Of a DNA stretch of 22,007 bases, positions 13,041-19,866 are shown piece after piece. The notes below the pieces were generated by a model. That model worked only from the letters and a program-made list of their open reading frames with translations, ran no database searches and was not told where the DNA came from. The position numbers were made by a program, and so were the translations under genes. The stretch covers positions 1 through 22,007 of the forward strand of contig CAZGXQ010000001.1 of NCBI GenBank assembly GCA_964530195.1, in the 5' to 3' direction. Origin of the DNA: CAZGXQ01 sp964530195 (GTDB taxonomy: Bacteria > Patescibacteriota > Minisyncoccia > Minisyncoccales > GBS-2). Numbering within the stretch: the first letter of the stretch is position 1; each line of letters starts with the position of its first letter.

Positions 13041-13949
13041 ATGTTAATTTCTTTAAAAAGAATTATCAAATTTGGCTTCAAAAATTTCGTTAGAGAAAAA
13101 GAAACAATTTTTCCAACAGTTTTTGTATTATTTTTGACGGTTTTTTCCATAGGCTTAATTTTTTTAGTGCGAGATATTGGAGCTTCTTTAATTGAGGCAA
13201 TAAGAGAAAAAGCTGAAATTTCGATATATTTTAAAGAGGATGCAAAGGAAGAAGAAATTTTAAAGATTAAAGAAGAACTCTTAAAAGTTCCAGGAGTTGA
13301 AAAGATAAATTATATTTCTAAAGAAGAAGCTCTTCAAAAGTTCCTTCAGAGATATCAACAAAACCCTATTTATGTGGAAAGTTTAGAGATAATTGGTAAA
13401 AACCCATTTTTAGCTTCATTGAATATCAAAAGCCAGGATGTTGGAAGCTATGAATTAGTAAATCAATATCTTGAAAAAGAAGAAGTCAAAAAATTTGTTG
13501 ATCACACAAGTTATTCAAAGAGTAAGGAAGTAATTGAAAAAATTTTTTCTTTTACTTCTTTTGCAAGAAAAATAGGAATTGGAATAGCAGTTGTTTTTTT
13601 GGTAGTCGCTATTTTGGTAAATTTTAATACAATCAAATTGGCAATTTTGAACTCAAAAAACGAAATAGAAATTCAAAGGATGGTAGGCGCAACAGACTGG
13701 TTTATTAGAGGTCCATTTTTAGTACAAAGTATAATTTATGGTATTTTAGCTACTTTTCTTTCTCTTTCTTTTTTAGCTTTGATTTGCTGGTTTTTTGGTC
13801 CTAGATTAAAAGAATTTCTGATTGGCATTGATCTTTTTAGCTTGTTCTCAATAAAATTTAAATTTCTGTTTTTAGTTCAATTTTTGACAGGGATATTTTT
13901 ACCAGTTGCTTCAACTCTTTTAGCTACCAGGAGATATTTAAAAATTTAA
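13041..13949 (+). CDS. ftsX: Cell division permease-like protein FtsX
   Basis: The membrane half of FtsEX. The 302-residue protein has the FtsX topology: one TM helix (about 22-45), a large extracytoplasmic domain (about 50-170) that in other bacteria touches hydrolase activators, then three TM helices (about 178-203, 222-252 and 274-297). 'EIEIQRMVGATDWFIRGPFL' (about 208-227), between TM2 and TM3, is the conserved cytoplasmic coupling stretch 'EI..M.LVGAT..FIR.PF' contacting FtsE. 'KVPGVEKINYISKEEAL' in the outer domain is also typical. It directly follows ftsE, and is the last protein gene before tRNA-Gln. Confidence 0.95.
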   Translation: MLISLKRIIKFGFKNFVREKETIFPTVFVLFLTVFSIGLIFLVRDIGASLIEAIREKAEISIYFKEDAKEEEILKIKEELLKVPGVEKINYISKEEALQKFLQRYQQNPIYVESLEIIGKNPFLASLNIKSQDVGSYELVNQYLEKEEVKKFVDHTSYSKSKEVIEKIFSFTSFARKIGIGIAVVFLVVAILVNFNTIKLAILNSKNEIEIQRMVGATDWFIRGPFLVQSIIYGILATFLSLSFLALICWFFGPRLKEFLIGIDLFSLFSIKFKFLFLVQFLTGIFLPVASTLLATRRYLKI

Positions 13950-13980
13950 TAATTTGTGATAAAACTTTGTAAAACCCAAA

Positions 13981-14009
13981 TTGCAGACACTTTAGAAGAT
14001 TTTTAATTT
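13981..14009 (+). promoter_or_regulatory. Candidate promoter for tRNA-Gln
   Basis: TTGCAG at 13981-13986, 17-nt spacer, TAATTT at 14004-14009, with the predicted start at about the first base of the tRNA. Moderate match only; read-through from ftsX is also possible. Confidence 0.4.
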
Positions 14010-14014
14010 AATTT

Positions 14015-14086
14015 TGCGGGGTAGTGTAACTGGTAACACGCCGCGCTCTGGACGCGGAAATCCTGGTTCGAATCCAGGCCCCGCAA
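14015..14086 (+). tRNA. tRNA-Gln (anticodon CTG)
   Basis: A 72-nt cloverleaf: acceptor TGCGGGG/CCCCGCA, D arm GTGT/ACAC, anticodon stem CCGCG/CGCGG with loop CTCTGGA (anticodon CTG at 14048-14050), and T arm CCTGG-TTCGAAT-CCAGG. CCA is not encoded. It separates ftsX from the ftsZ-like gene. Confidence 0.95.
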
Positions 14087-14115
14087 CAACTCAGGCTTGA
14101 AATTTAGATAAAAGA

Positions 14116-15345
14116 ATGAGAAAATTGAATAAGGATTTTAAAATGCCAAAAGAAAAACAGAAAATTCAAAAAAACGAATTAAAAGATAAAGAGATTGAAG
14201 AAATAAAAAAAATTAAAATAAAAGTTGTTGGAATTGGGGGCGGGGGAGGAAACATTGTTTCTGAAATTGCACAAATCAAAAATCCAAAAATTTCATTTTT
14301 AATTGCGGATACTGATATAAAATCTCTAAAAAAATTTCCCAAAAATATTGGACATTTTATTTTTGGAGAAAAAGTAACTCACGGTTTAGGAACCGGAATG
14401 GATGTTAATTTAGGAATTGAAGCGGCAAAAAGCGAAAGAGAAAAAATTAAAAATGTATTATCAGGTTATGACTTTATAATTTTTATTGCTACTCTTGGCG
14501 GAGGAGTAGGATCTGGAGCGTCTCAGGTTTTTGCCCAAATTGCAAAAAATTTGGGAATTTTAACTTATGGAATTTTTACTTTACCTTTTGATTTTGAAGG
14601 GAAAAAGAAAATGGAAATTGCAAAAAATGCCATTTTTGAATTAAAAAAGAGGCTCAATGCTATTTCCATTTTGTCGAATGAAAAAATTTTTCAGGTTGCT
14701 GAAAAATCGTTGGTTTTAGATAAGGCATTCTCCCTAATGAACAATATTTTAGCTTTCAATCTCAGAAATTTAATTCAAGTAATATTTCAACCAGGGTTAA
14801 TCAATATTGATTTTGCGGATTTAAAAACAATTTTTGAGGGACAGGGACTTTTAACTTATTTGAATTCAGCTCAAATTAAAGAGGAGGTTGCAAAAGAAAT
14901 TGAAAAACTTCTTTCTTCACCCTTTTATCAATATAGCATAGAAGGTGCAAGAGGGGTTTTGCTTAACATCAAAGCACCAAAAGATCTTTCTTTAGAAACT
15001 GTGAATAAAATATCAACAGCAATTTCAGAAAGAGTAAATAAAGATGCAAAAATTATTTTTGGAGTTTCTTCCCAAAAAGAAAAATCCCCAACAGTTTTAG
15101 TTTTAGCTACAGGATGTACTAATTTTCCTTTTGAAAACTTAGTTCAGGAAAAGAAGATTGAGGACAAAAGAAAAAAGAAAAAAATTAATAGAAAAAAAGA
15201 AGAAAAAGAGTTGCTAAAGAAGGAAGTTAAAGAAAGAAAAAACGGAGTCCAATTGCAGAAAGAATTAGAAAAACAAGAAGCTGAGTTTTTGGCCCAAGAA
15301 AAAGCATTTGAACCACCAACTTTTTTAAGAAAAAAATTAGCTTAA
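14116..15345 (+). CDS. ftsZ: Divergent FtsZ/tubulin-like GTPase
   Basis: FtsZ polymerises with GTP to form the division ring. The 409-residue protein keeps the nucleotide-binding 'VVGIGGGGGNIVSE' (37-50), a tubulin signature reading GGGVGSG (128-134; FtsZ normally GGGTGTG), 'PFDFEGKKKMEIA', and the catalytic T7 loop 'NIDFAD' with N230, D232 and D235. A 60-residue lysine/glutamate-rich linker follows, then 'FEPPTFLRKKLA', a good match to the C-terminal conserved peptide that binds FtsA/SepF. The N-terminus has an extra 33 charged residues. The start is uncertain: ATG 14116, or ATG 14143, which has AAGGA 7 nt upstream. The changed signature could mean a second, specialised FtsZ or simply fast evolution in this lineage. 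FtsEX and the FtsB-like gene are close upstream. The symbol is used in the family sense. Confidence 0.85.
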   Translation: MRKLNKDFKMPKEKQKIQKNELKDKEIEEIKKIKIKVVGIGGGGGNIVSEIAQIKNPKISFLIADTDIKSLKKFPKNIGHFIFGEKVTHGLGTGMDVNLGIEAAKSEREKIKNVLSGYDFIIFIATLGGGVGSGASQVFAQIAKNLGILTYGIFTLPFDFEGKKKMEIAKNAIFELKKRLNAISILSNEKIFQVAEKSLVLDKAFSLMNNILAFNLRNLIQVIFQPGLINIDFADLKTIFEGQGLLTYLNSAQIKEEVAKEIEKLLSSPFYQYSIEGARGVLLNIKAPKDLSLETVNKISTAISERVNKDAKIIFGVSSQKEKSPTVLVLATGCTNFPFENLVQEKKIEDKRKKKKINRKKEEKELLKKEVKERKNGVQLQKELEKQEAEFLAQEKAFEPPTFLRKKLA

Positions 15346-15352
15346 TAAAATT

Positions 15353-16228
15353 ATGAGAAGGATTACAAAATCAATATTAAAAAAAGTTTTTCCAAAAAGA
15401 CCAAAAAATAAATATTTTAAAAAGTATGACTTTGGGCTTTTAATTGTCATTGGAGGATCTGATTTTTATTCTGGTTCTCCAGCTTTAAACGCAATGGCTG
15501 CTTTTGCAGCTGGAGTTGGAATGGTAAGGATTTTAGCTCCAAAGAGAGCAGCAGATATCATTGCTTCATTTTCTCCAAATTTAGCAGCTTATCCTTTGGA
15601 GGGAAAATGGTTAGAAAGAAAGCATGTACCAGTTTTATTAGAAATGACAAAATCAGCTCAAATGGTGGCTGACAATAAAGTAGCAGTTGTAATTGGTGGG
15701 GGATTGGGAAGATCATCAGAAACCCAAGAAGCAATTTTGGAATATTTAAAAGAGATTGAGGTTCCAGTAGTAATTGATGCTGATGCAATCTATGCTTTAG
15801 CAAAACAAAAAGAGATTATTCCAAAAAAGAAATTTGTTTTGACCCCCCATTCTTATGAATTTTTTGTTTTAACTGGAAAAAAAGTTTATCAGATTCCTTT
15901 GAGAGAGCAAATTCAAATTGTAAAAGAAGAGGCAAAAAAATTAAGAACAATCATTTTATTAAAAGGAATGCCAGATATTATTTCAGATGGAGAAAAAGTC
16001 TCTCTTTGTTATGCCGGAACTCCTTATATGGCAGTTGGTGGTACTGGAGATACTTTAGCTGGAATTTGTGGGGCTCTTTTGGCAAGAAAAATTGATCCAT
16101 TTTTGGCAACTCAAGCTGCTGCTTATTTGAACGCAAGAGCGGGAGAAATTGCAGCTGAAAAATTAAAAGATTCCTTAACAGCAATTAATATCATTGAAAC
16201 AATTCCAGAAGTTTTAAAAGAAATATGA
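15353..16228 (+). CDS. nnrD: ADP/ATP-dependent NAD(P)H-hydrate dehydratase
   Basis: Repairs damaged, hydrated NAD(P)H using ADP or ATP. The 291-residue protein is the YjeF C-terminal (ribokinase-like) domain: 'VIGGSDFYSGSPALNAMAA' (32-50), 'VIGGGLGR' (113-120), 'VVIDADAIYAL' (139-149), 'LTPHSYEF' (163-170), and 'AVGGTGDTLAGI' (227-238), in which D233 is the catalytic base and 'GTGD' forms the anion hole. The N-terminal epimerase domain found fused in E. coli is absent, so an epimerase would have to be encoded elsewhere. It lies 7 nt after the ftsZ-like gene and overlaps trxB by 4 nt (ATGA), placing cofactor repair in the same transcript as a pyridine-nucleotide enzyme. Confidence 0.92.
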   Translation: MRRITKSILKKVFPKRPKNKYFKKYDFGLLIVIGGSDFYSGSPALNAMAAFAAGVGMVRILAPKRAADIIASFSPNLAAYPLEGKWLERKHVPVLLEMTKSAQMVADNKVAVVIGGGLGRSSETQEAILEYLKEIEVPVVIDADAIYALAKQKEIIPKKKFVLTPHSYEFFVLTGKKVYQIPLREQIQIVKEEAKKLRTIILLKGMPDIISDGEKVSLCYAGTPYMAVGGTGDTLAGICGALLARKIDPFLATQAAAYLNARAGEIAAEKLKDSLTAINIIETIPEVLKEI

Positions 16229-17163
16229 CAGAAAAAATTTGGGATTTAATAATTATTGGTGGAGGACCTGCTGGAATTACAGCTGGAATTTATGCTGGAA
16301 GGCAAAAATTAAAAACTCTTTTGGTGACTAAAAATTTTGGAGGACAAGTTGCAGAAAAGGTAATAAAAATAGAAAATTATCCAGGATTTGAAGAAATTTC
16401 AGGTCAAGAGCTAATAGAAAAATTTAAAAAGCACTTATTAAAATACGATATTTCAATTGAGATTGATGAAGTAAAAAAAGTAACAAAGGAAGATCAAATT
16501 TTTATAGTTGAAACTGTTTCTCAAAAAAAATTTAGCGCCCTTTCAGTAATTGTTGCTAGTGGAGCTGAACCTCGGAGATTAAATGTGAAAGGGGAAAGAG
16601 AATTTTTGGGAAGGGGAGTGAGCTATTGTGTAACTTGCGATGGCCCATTATTTAGAGGAAAAAAAGTTGCAGTGATTGGAGGAGGAAATGCTGGTTTTGA
16701 AGCTGCTATTTTTTTGGCAGATTTAACAAAAAAAGTTTATATTTTAGAGTTTTCAGATAAAGTAAGAGCTGACAAAGAAAACCAGGAATTAGCTCAAAAA
16801 ACTGGAAAAATAGAAGTGATTTTGAGAGCTAAAGTAAAAGAAATTAAAGGAGAAAATTTTGTTAAATCTTTAATTTATGAAGATTTATCTTCTGGAAAAG
16901 AAAAAGAGATTTTAGTTGATGGAGTTTTTATTGAAGCTGGAAGGGTTCCTGCTACTCAATTTCTTAAAGGATTAGTAGATTTTAATGAAAGAAATGAAAT
17001 TTTGACAGAAAGAGAAACCATGGCTACAAAAACTCCAGGTCTTTTTGCTGCAGGAGATTGCAACGAAGGACAAGTCAAGCAAATTATCACAGCTTGTGGG
17101 GAGGGAGCAAAAGCTGCCTGGGCAGCTTACGACTATTTACAAAAAATTAAACTAAATTCTTAA
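16225..17163 (+). CDS. trxB: Thioredoxin reductase-like flavoprotein, AhpF-type pyridine nucleotide site
   Basis: A 312-residue FAD enzyme passing electrons from a pyridine nucleotide to a thioredoxin or glutaredoxin. Visible parts are FAD-binding 'IGGGPAGITAGIYAGR' (11-26), the redox pair in 'YCVTCDG' (C135, C138), the second dinucleotide fold 'VIGGGNAGFEAA' (150-161) and 'GLFAAGDCNEGQ', the second FAD-binding motif. The stretch 'YILEFSDKVRAD' (172-183) replaces the HRRxxxR motif that selects NADPH in usual TrxB and instead resembles AhpF ('LLEFAPEMKAD' by memory), so NADH use is inferred. It has no N-terminal thioredoxin repeats, so it is not AhpF itself. The likely partner is the CPYC protein at 21093. 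It is the last gene of the run from 14116. Confidence 0.93.
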   Translation: MTEKIWDLIIIGGGPAGITAGIYAGRQKLKTLLVTKNFGGQVAEKVIKIENYPGFEEISGQELIEKFKKHLLKYDISIEIDEVKKVTKEDQIFIVETVSQKKFSALSVIVASGAEPRRLNVKGEREFLGRGVSYCVTCDGPLFRGKKVAVIGGGNAGFEAAIFLADLTKKVYILEFSDKVRADKENQELAQKTGKIEVILRAKVKEIKGENFVKSLIYEDLSSGKEKEILVDGVFIEAGRVPATQFLKGLVDFNERNEILTERETMATKTPGLFAAGDCNEGQVKQIITACGEGAKAAWAAYDYLQKIKLNS

Positions 17164-17209
17164 ATGAGAAGAATTAAGGTAAAGGAAGTTCTAAATTCCA
17201 AGAAGTCTC

Positions 17210-17237
17210 TTGACACTATTTTTTATTTTGCTAAATT
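17210..17237 (+). promoter_or_regulatory. Promoter upstream of the eno leader region
   Basis: TTGACA at 17210-17215, 16-nt spacer, TAAATT at 17232-17237. The start would be near 17244, just before two hairpins and about 130 nt before the eno start codon. Confidence 0.65.
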
Positions 17238-17246
17238 AAAAGTGTT

Positions 17247-17283
17247 AACCCCCCCTGCGCCGTCCTTGTGACCGTGCAGGGTT
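17247..17283 (+). ncRNA. Structured leader or small RNA, hairpin 1
   Basis: CCCTGC (17253-17258) pairs with GCAGGG (17276-17281), with GTC/GAC stacking inside the 17-nt loop and AA/TT possible outside. A run of seven C precedes the stem. AACCCC (17247-17252) could alternatively pair with GGGGTT (17303-17308) of the next hairpin, which would break the terminator. This GC-rich block stands out from the AT-rich surroundings. I know no RNA family that matches. Confidence 0.5.
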
Positions 17284-17284
17284 G

Positions 17285-17316
17285 ACCCCGCATTCTAAAC
17301 GCGGGGTTTAATTTTT
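17285..17316 (+). terminator. Intrinsic terminator / attenuator before eno
   Basis: ACCCCGC (17285-17291), 9-nt loop, GCGGGGT (17301-17307), then TTTAATTTTT. A perfect 7-bp stem with a T-rich tail, only about 45 nt after the predicted start of the 17210 promoter, so it would yield either a small RNA of about 70 nt or attenuated transcription into eno. Confidence 0.7.
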
Positions 17317-17318
17317 AA

Positions 17319-17369
17319 ATGGAAGAAAGAATTTTTATAATAATTGATGGAAACAATTTTTATCACTAA
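17319..17369 (+). pseudogene. 5' remnant of a NYN-domain gene
   Basis: A 16-codon frame, MEERIFIIIDGNNFYH, then TAA. The 'IF.IDG.NFYH' pattern is the characteristic first strand of NYN/LabA-type RNase domains ('.IFIDGSNFYH'), whose catalytic Asp is in IDG. Nothing of the rest remains; eno starts 3 nt after the stop. It is probably the scar of a deletion, or possibly a leader peptide coupled to eno translation. Confidence 0.5.
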
Positions 17370-17372
17370 CTC

Positions 17373-18653
17373 ATGAAAAGCGCAAAAATAAAGAAAATTA
17401 AAGCAAGGGAAATTTTAGATTCAAGAGGAAATCCAACTGTTGAGGTTGAATTGGAAACTGATTTTGGAAATTTTTTCGCTTCAGTTCCATCTGGAGCCTC
17501 AAGAGGAAAATATGAGGCTGCGGAATTAAGAGATGGGGGAAAAAGATATTTTGGAAAAGGAGTAAAAAAAGCAATAAAAAATATAGAAGAGATTATTTCA
17601 AAAAAATTGAAAGGTTTTGATGTGACAAAGCAAAAGGAAATTGATGAAGCTTTGATAGAACTAGATGGTACAGAAAATAAATCAAAATTGGGAGCAAATG
17701 CAATTTGTCCTGTTTCTTTGGCAGTTTGCAAAGCTGGAGCAAAAGCAAAAAATCTTCCACTTTACAGATACATCAGATCCTTATACGACATACCCAATAC
17801 CCAATACGACATACGCAATACGAAATACGCAATACCCAGACCCTCATTTAACATCATCAATGGTGGAGCCCATGCAGGAAATGAGTTGGATTTTCAAGAA
17901 TTTATGGTTTGTCCAAAAAGCAAAATTTTTTCTGAAAATTTAAGAATTGGAGTTGAAATTTATCAAAAATTAAAAGAAATTATTTCAAAAAAATACGGGA
18001 AATTAGCCACCAACTTAGGTGATGAGGGAGGCTTTGCGCCACCGATTAAAGATCCAGAAATTGCCATTAAATTAATCTTGGAAGCAGCAAAGAGTTTAAA
18101 TTATCAAGATAAAATTTCAATTATTTTGGATGTTGCTGCTTCTCAATTTTTTGACGGAAAAAAATATAAAAGCAAAATTGGAAATTTTTCAGGAAAAGAA
18201 TTGGCAAAATTTTACTTAAAATTAATCAAAAAATACCCCATTGAAGCTATCGAAGACCCCTTTGCTCAAAATGATTTTGAAGCGTGGGAAAATTTTAACT
18301 TACAACTTACAACTAACAACTTACAACTGATAGTAATTGGTGATGATTTGACAGTGACTAATCCAAAAAGAATAAAAATGGCAAAGGAAAAAGGGCTTTG
18401 TAATGGTTTAATTTTGAAAATAAACCAAATTGGAACAGTAACTGAAGCACTAGAAGCTACAAAATTGGCAAAATCTTTTGGTTGGAAAATAATGGTTTCT
18501 CATAGATCCGGCGAAACTACAGACGATTTTATCTCAGATTTTGCAGTTGGAGTTTTGGCAGATTTCATTAAAGCAGGAGCACCGGCAAGGGGAGAAAGGG
18601 TCGCAAAATATAATCGTTTATTAAAGATTGAAGAAGATTTGAAAATTAAATGA
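17373..18653 (+). CDS. eno: Enolase
   Basis: Converts 2-phosphoglycerate to phosphoenolpyruvate. The 426-residue product has all active-site blocks: 'GASRGKYEA' loop, 'NGGAHAGNELDFQEFM', the general acid Glu in 'LGDEGGFAPP', metal ligands in 'IILDVAAS', 'IEDPFAQND' and 'VIGDDL', the catalytic Lys in 'ILKINQIGT', and 'VSHRSGETTD'. Two loops are swollen by simple repeats: 'YDIPNTQYDIRNTKYAIP' between 'LPLYRYI' and 'RPSFNIINGG', and 'NLQLTTNNLQL' before 'IVIGDDL'. Both are translated from 7-nt tandem repeats and sit in surface loops, so activity is probably kept. It is preceded by a promoter and attenuator-like leader and overlaps apgM by 4 nt (ATGA), joining two consecutive glycolytic steps in one transcript. 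Confidence 0.97.
   Translation: MKSAKIKKIKAREILDSRGNPTVEVELETDFGNFFASVPSGASRGKYEAAELRDGGKRYFGKGVKKAIKNIEEIISKKLKGFDVTKQKEIDEALIELDGTENKSKLGANAICPVSLAVCKAGAKAKNLPLYRYIRSLYDIPNTQYDIRNTKYAIPRPSFNIINGGAHAGNELDFQEFMVCPKSKIFSENLRIGVEIYQKLKEIISKKYGKLATNLGDEGGFAPPIKDPEIAIKLILEAAKSLNYQDKISIILDVAASQFFDGKKYKSKIGNFSGKELAKFYLKLIKKYPIEAIEDPFAQNDFEAWENFNLQLTTNNLQLIVIGDDLTVTNPKRIKMAKEKGLCNGLILKINQIGTVTEALEATKLAKSFGWKIMVSHRSGETTDDFISDFAVGVLADFIKAGAPARGERVAKYNRLLKIEEDLKIK
17784..17838 (+). repeat. Heptanucleotide tandem repeat inside eno, tract 1
   Basis: About 7.9 units of a 7-nt repeat with pattern TAC-S-M-M-A: TACGACA, TACCCAA, TACCCAA, TACGACA, TACGCAA, TACGAAA, TACGCAA, TACCCA. Read in frame it yields a 7-residue repeat (YDIPNTQ, YDIRNTK, YAIP). 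Confidence 0.9.
18297..18328 (+). repeat. Heptanucleotide tandem repeat inside eno, tract 2
   Basis: About 4.5 units of a 7-nt repeat: AACTTAC, AACTTAC, AACTAAC, AACTTAC, AACT. It is translated as NLQLTTN NLQL, again with a 7-residue period, directly before the 'IVIGDDL' strand of enolase. Confidence 0.88.
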
Positions 18654-19855
18654 AAAAAATTATTTTTGTAGTAATTGATGGCTTAGGAGATGATCAAATT
18701 CCAGAATTTGATTTTCAAACTCCTTTAGAATTTGCTAAAACTCCAAATTTAGATTTTTTGGCAAAAAATGGATTTTGTGGTTTAGTTTTACCTTGGCAAG
18801 AAAAAGGGAAATTACCAACTTCAGAAGATACTCATTTGGCTCTTTTTGGTTACGACCCCAAAAAATCAAATCCTGGAAGAGGAGTTTTGGAGGTTTTGGG
18901 AATCGGGGAAAAAATAAAAAAAGATGATATTTGTTTTCGGGGAAATTTTGCCACTGTAGATAAAAATTTAGTAATCATTGATAGAAGAGCAGGAAGGATT
19001 GAAAATACTTTGCCTTTGATCCAAAGCTTAGAAAAAATTAAACTTAAAAAAGTAAAAATTATTATTAAAAGAGCTTTTGGTCATAGAATCGGGATTATTT
19101 TGAGAGGAAAAAATTTATCACCAAAAGTTACTTCTAATGATCCAAAAAAAGTAGGAGTAAAGGTTTTAGAGGTTAAGGCTTTAAATAAAAAGGCTCAAAA
19201 AACAGCTAAAATTTTGAACCAATTTTTAGAGATTGCCCACGCCATTTTAGAAATTCATCCTCTAAACAAAAAAAGAAAATTAAAAGCTCTTTTGCCAGCT
19301 AATTACTTATTAATTAGAGGAGCAGGTAAATTGAAAAAGATTCAAAGCTTTAAAGAAAGATACAATTTAAAAGCAGCTTTTATTGCGGGAGGTACTCTTT
19401 ATAAAGGAATTGGAAGGTATTTGAAAATGGAAGAGATCAAAGTTAAAGGAGCTACAGGATTGGTAAATACAAATTTAAGGGGCAAATTTTTAGCAGCAAA
19501 AAATAATATTGGAAAATTTGATTTTATTTTTGTTCACATTAAAGCAGCTGACAATTTAGCAGAAGATGGAAACTTTAAAGGAAAGAAAGAATTTTTAGAA
19601 AGGTTAGATAAAGAAATTGGTATTTTAAAAAGGTTAAATAATGTTCAAATAGTAATTACCGGCGACCATTGTACTTCTTCTTTGAATAAAGCTCACTCTC
19701 AATCAAAAGTTCCAATTTTAATATATCCTGGAAAAGGAGAAAAGATTAATAAATTTTGCGAAAAAGAATGTAAAAAAGGCGCTTTAGGAACAATTGCTCA
19801 GCTTGATGTTTTAAAAAAGGTTATTGCTCTTGCTAAAGGTCAAAATATTAGCTAA
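18650..19855 (+). CDS. apgM: 2,3-bisphosphoglycerate-independent phosphoglycerate mutase, archaeal type
   Basis: Interconverts 3- and 2-phosphoglycerate, feeding enolase. The 401-residue protein belongs to the alkaline phosphatase-like ApgM group: 'FVVIDGLGDD' (metal-binding D10), 'LPTSEDTHLALFGYDP' (55-70) with the phosphate-accepting Ser at about 58, 'NPGRGVLEVLGIG', 'AAFIAGGTLYKGIGRYL', 'FVHIKAADNLAEDGNF' (294-309), and 'ITGDHCTSSLNKAHS' (336-350) with D339, H340 and H349. It is distinct from E. coli GpmA and GpmI. One odd point: the second metal pair, normally D-x3-H in '.D.AGHDG', reads D301-x3-E305. The ATG overlaps the eno TGA by 4 nt. It is close to the TAAAAT box for the ferredoxin at its 3' end. 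Confidence 0.93.
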   Translation: MKKIIFVVIDGLGDDQIPEFDFQTPLEFAKTPNLDFLAKNGFCGLVLPWQEKGKLPTSEDTHLALFGYDPKKSNPGRGVLEVLGIGEKIKKDDICFRGNFATVDKNLVIIDRRAGRIENTLPLIQSLEKIKLKKVKIIIKRAFGHRIGIILRGKNLSPKVTSNDPKKVGVKVLEVKALNKKAQKTAKILNQFLEIAHAILEIHPLNKKRKLKALLPANYLLIRGAGKLKKIQSFKERYNLKAAFIAGGTLYKGIGRYLKMEEIKVKGATGLVNTNLRGKFLAAKNNIGKFDFIFVHIKAADNLAEDGNFKGKKEFLERLDKEIGILKRLNNVQIVITGDHCTSSLNKAHSQSKVPILIYPGKGEKINKFCEKECKKGALGTIAQLDVLKKVIALAKGQNIS

Positions 19856-19858
19856 AAT
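19830..19858 (+). promoter_or_regulatory. Candidate promoter for ferredoxin and redox genes
   Basis: TTGCTA at 19830-19835, 17-nt spacer, TAAAAT at 19853-19858, 8 nt before the ATG at 19867. The transcript would be almost leaderless. It overlaps the end of apgM. Confidence 0.5.
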
Positions 19859-19866
19859 AAAATATT

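Noticed and set aside
17665..17943. A 92-codon frame across the heptamer repeats in eno
   Set aside because: It arises because the 7-nt repeat is open in several frames; the enolase frame is certain.
17784..18328. Repeat tracts considered as a CRISPR array
   Set aside because: Units are 7 nt and directly adjacent, without spacers, and lie inside a coding gene.
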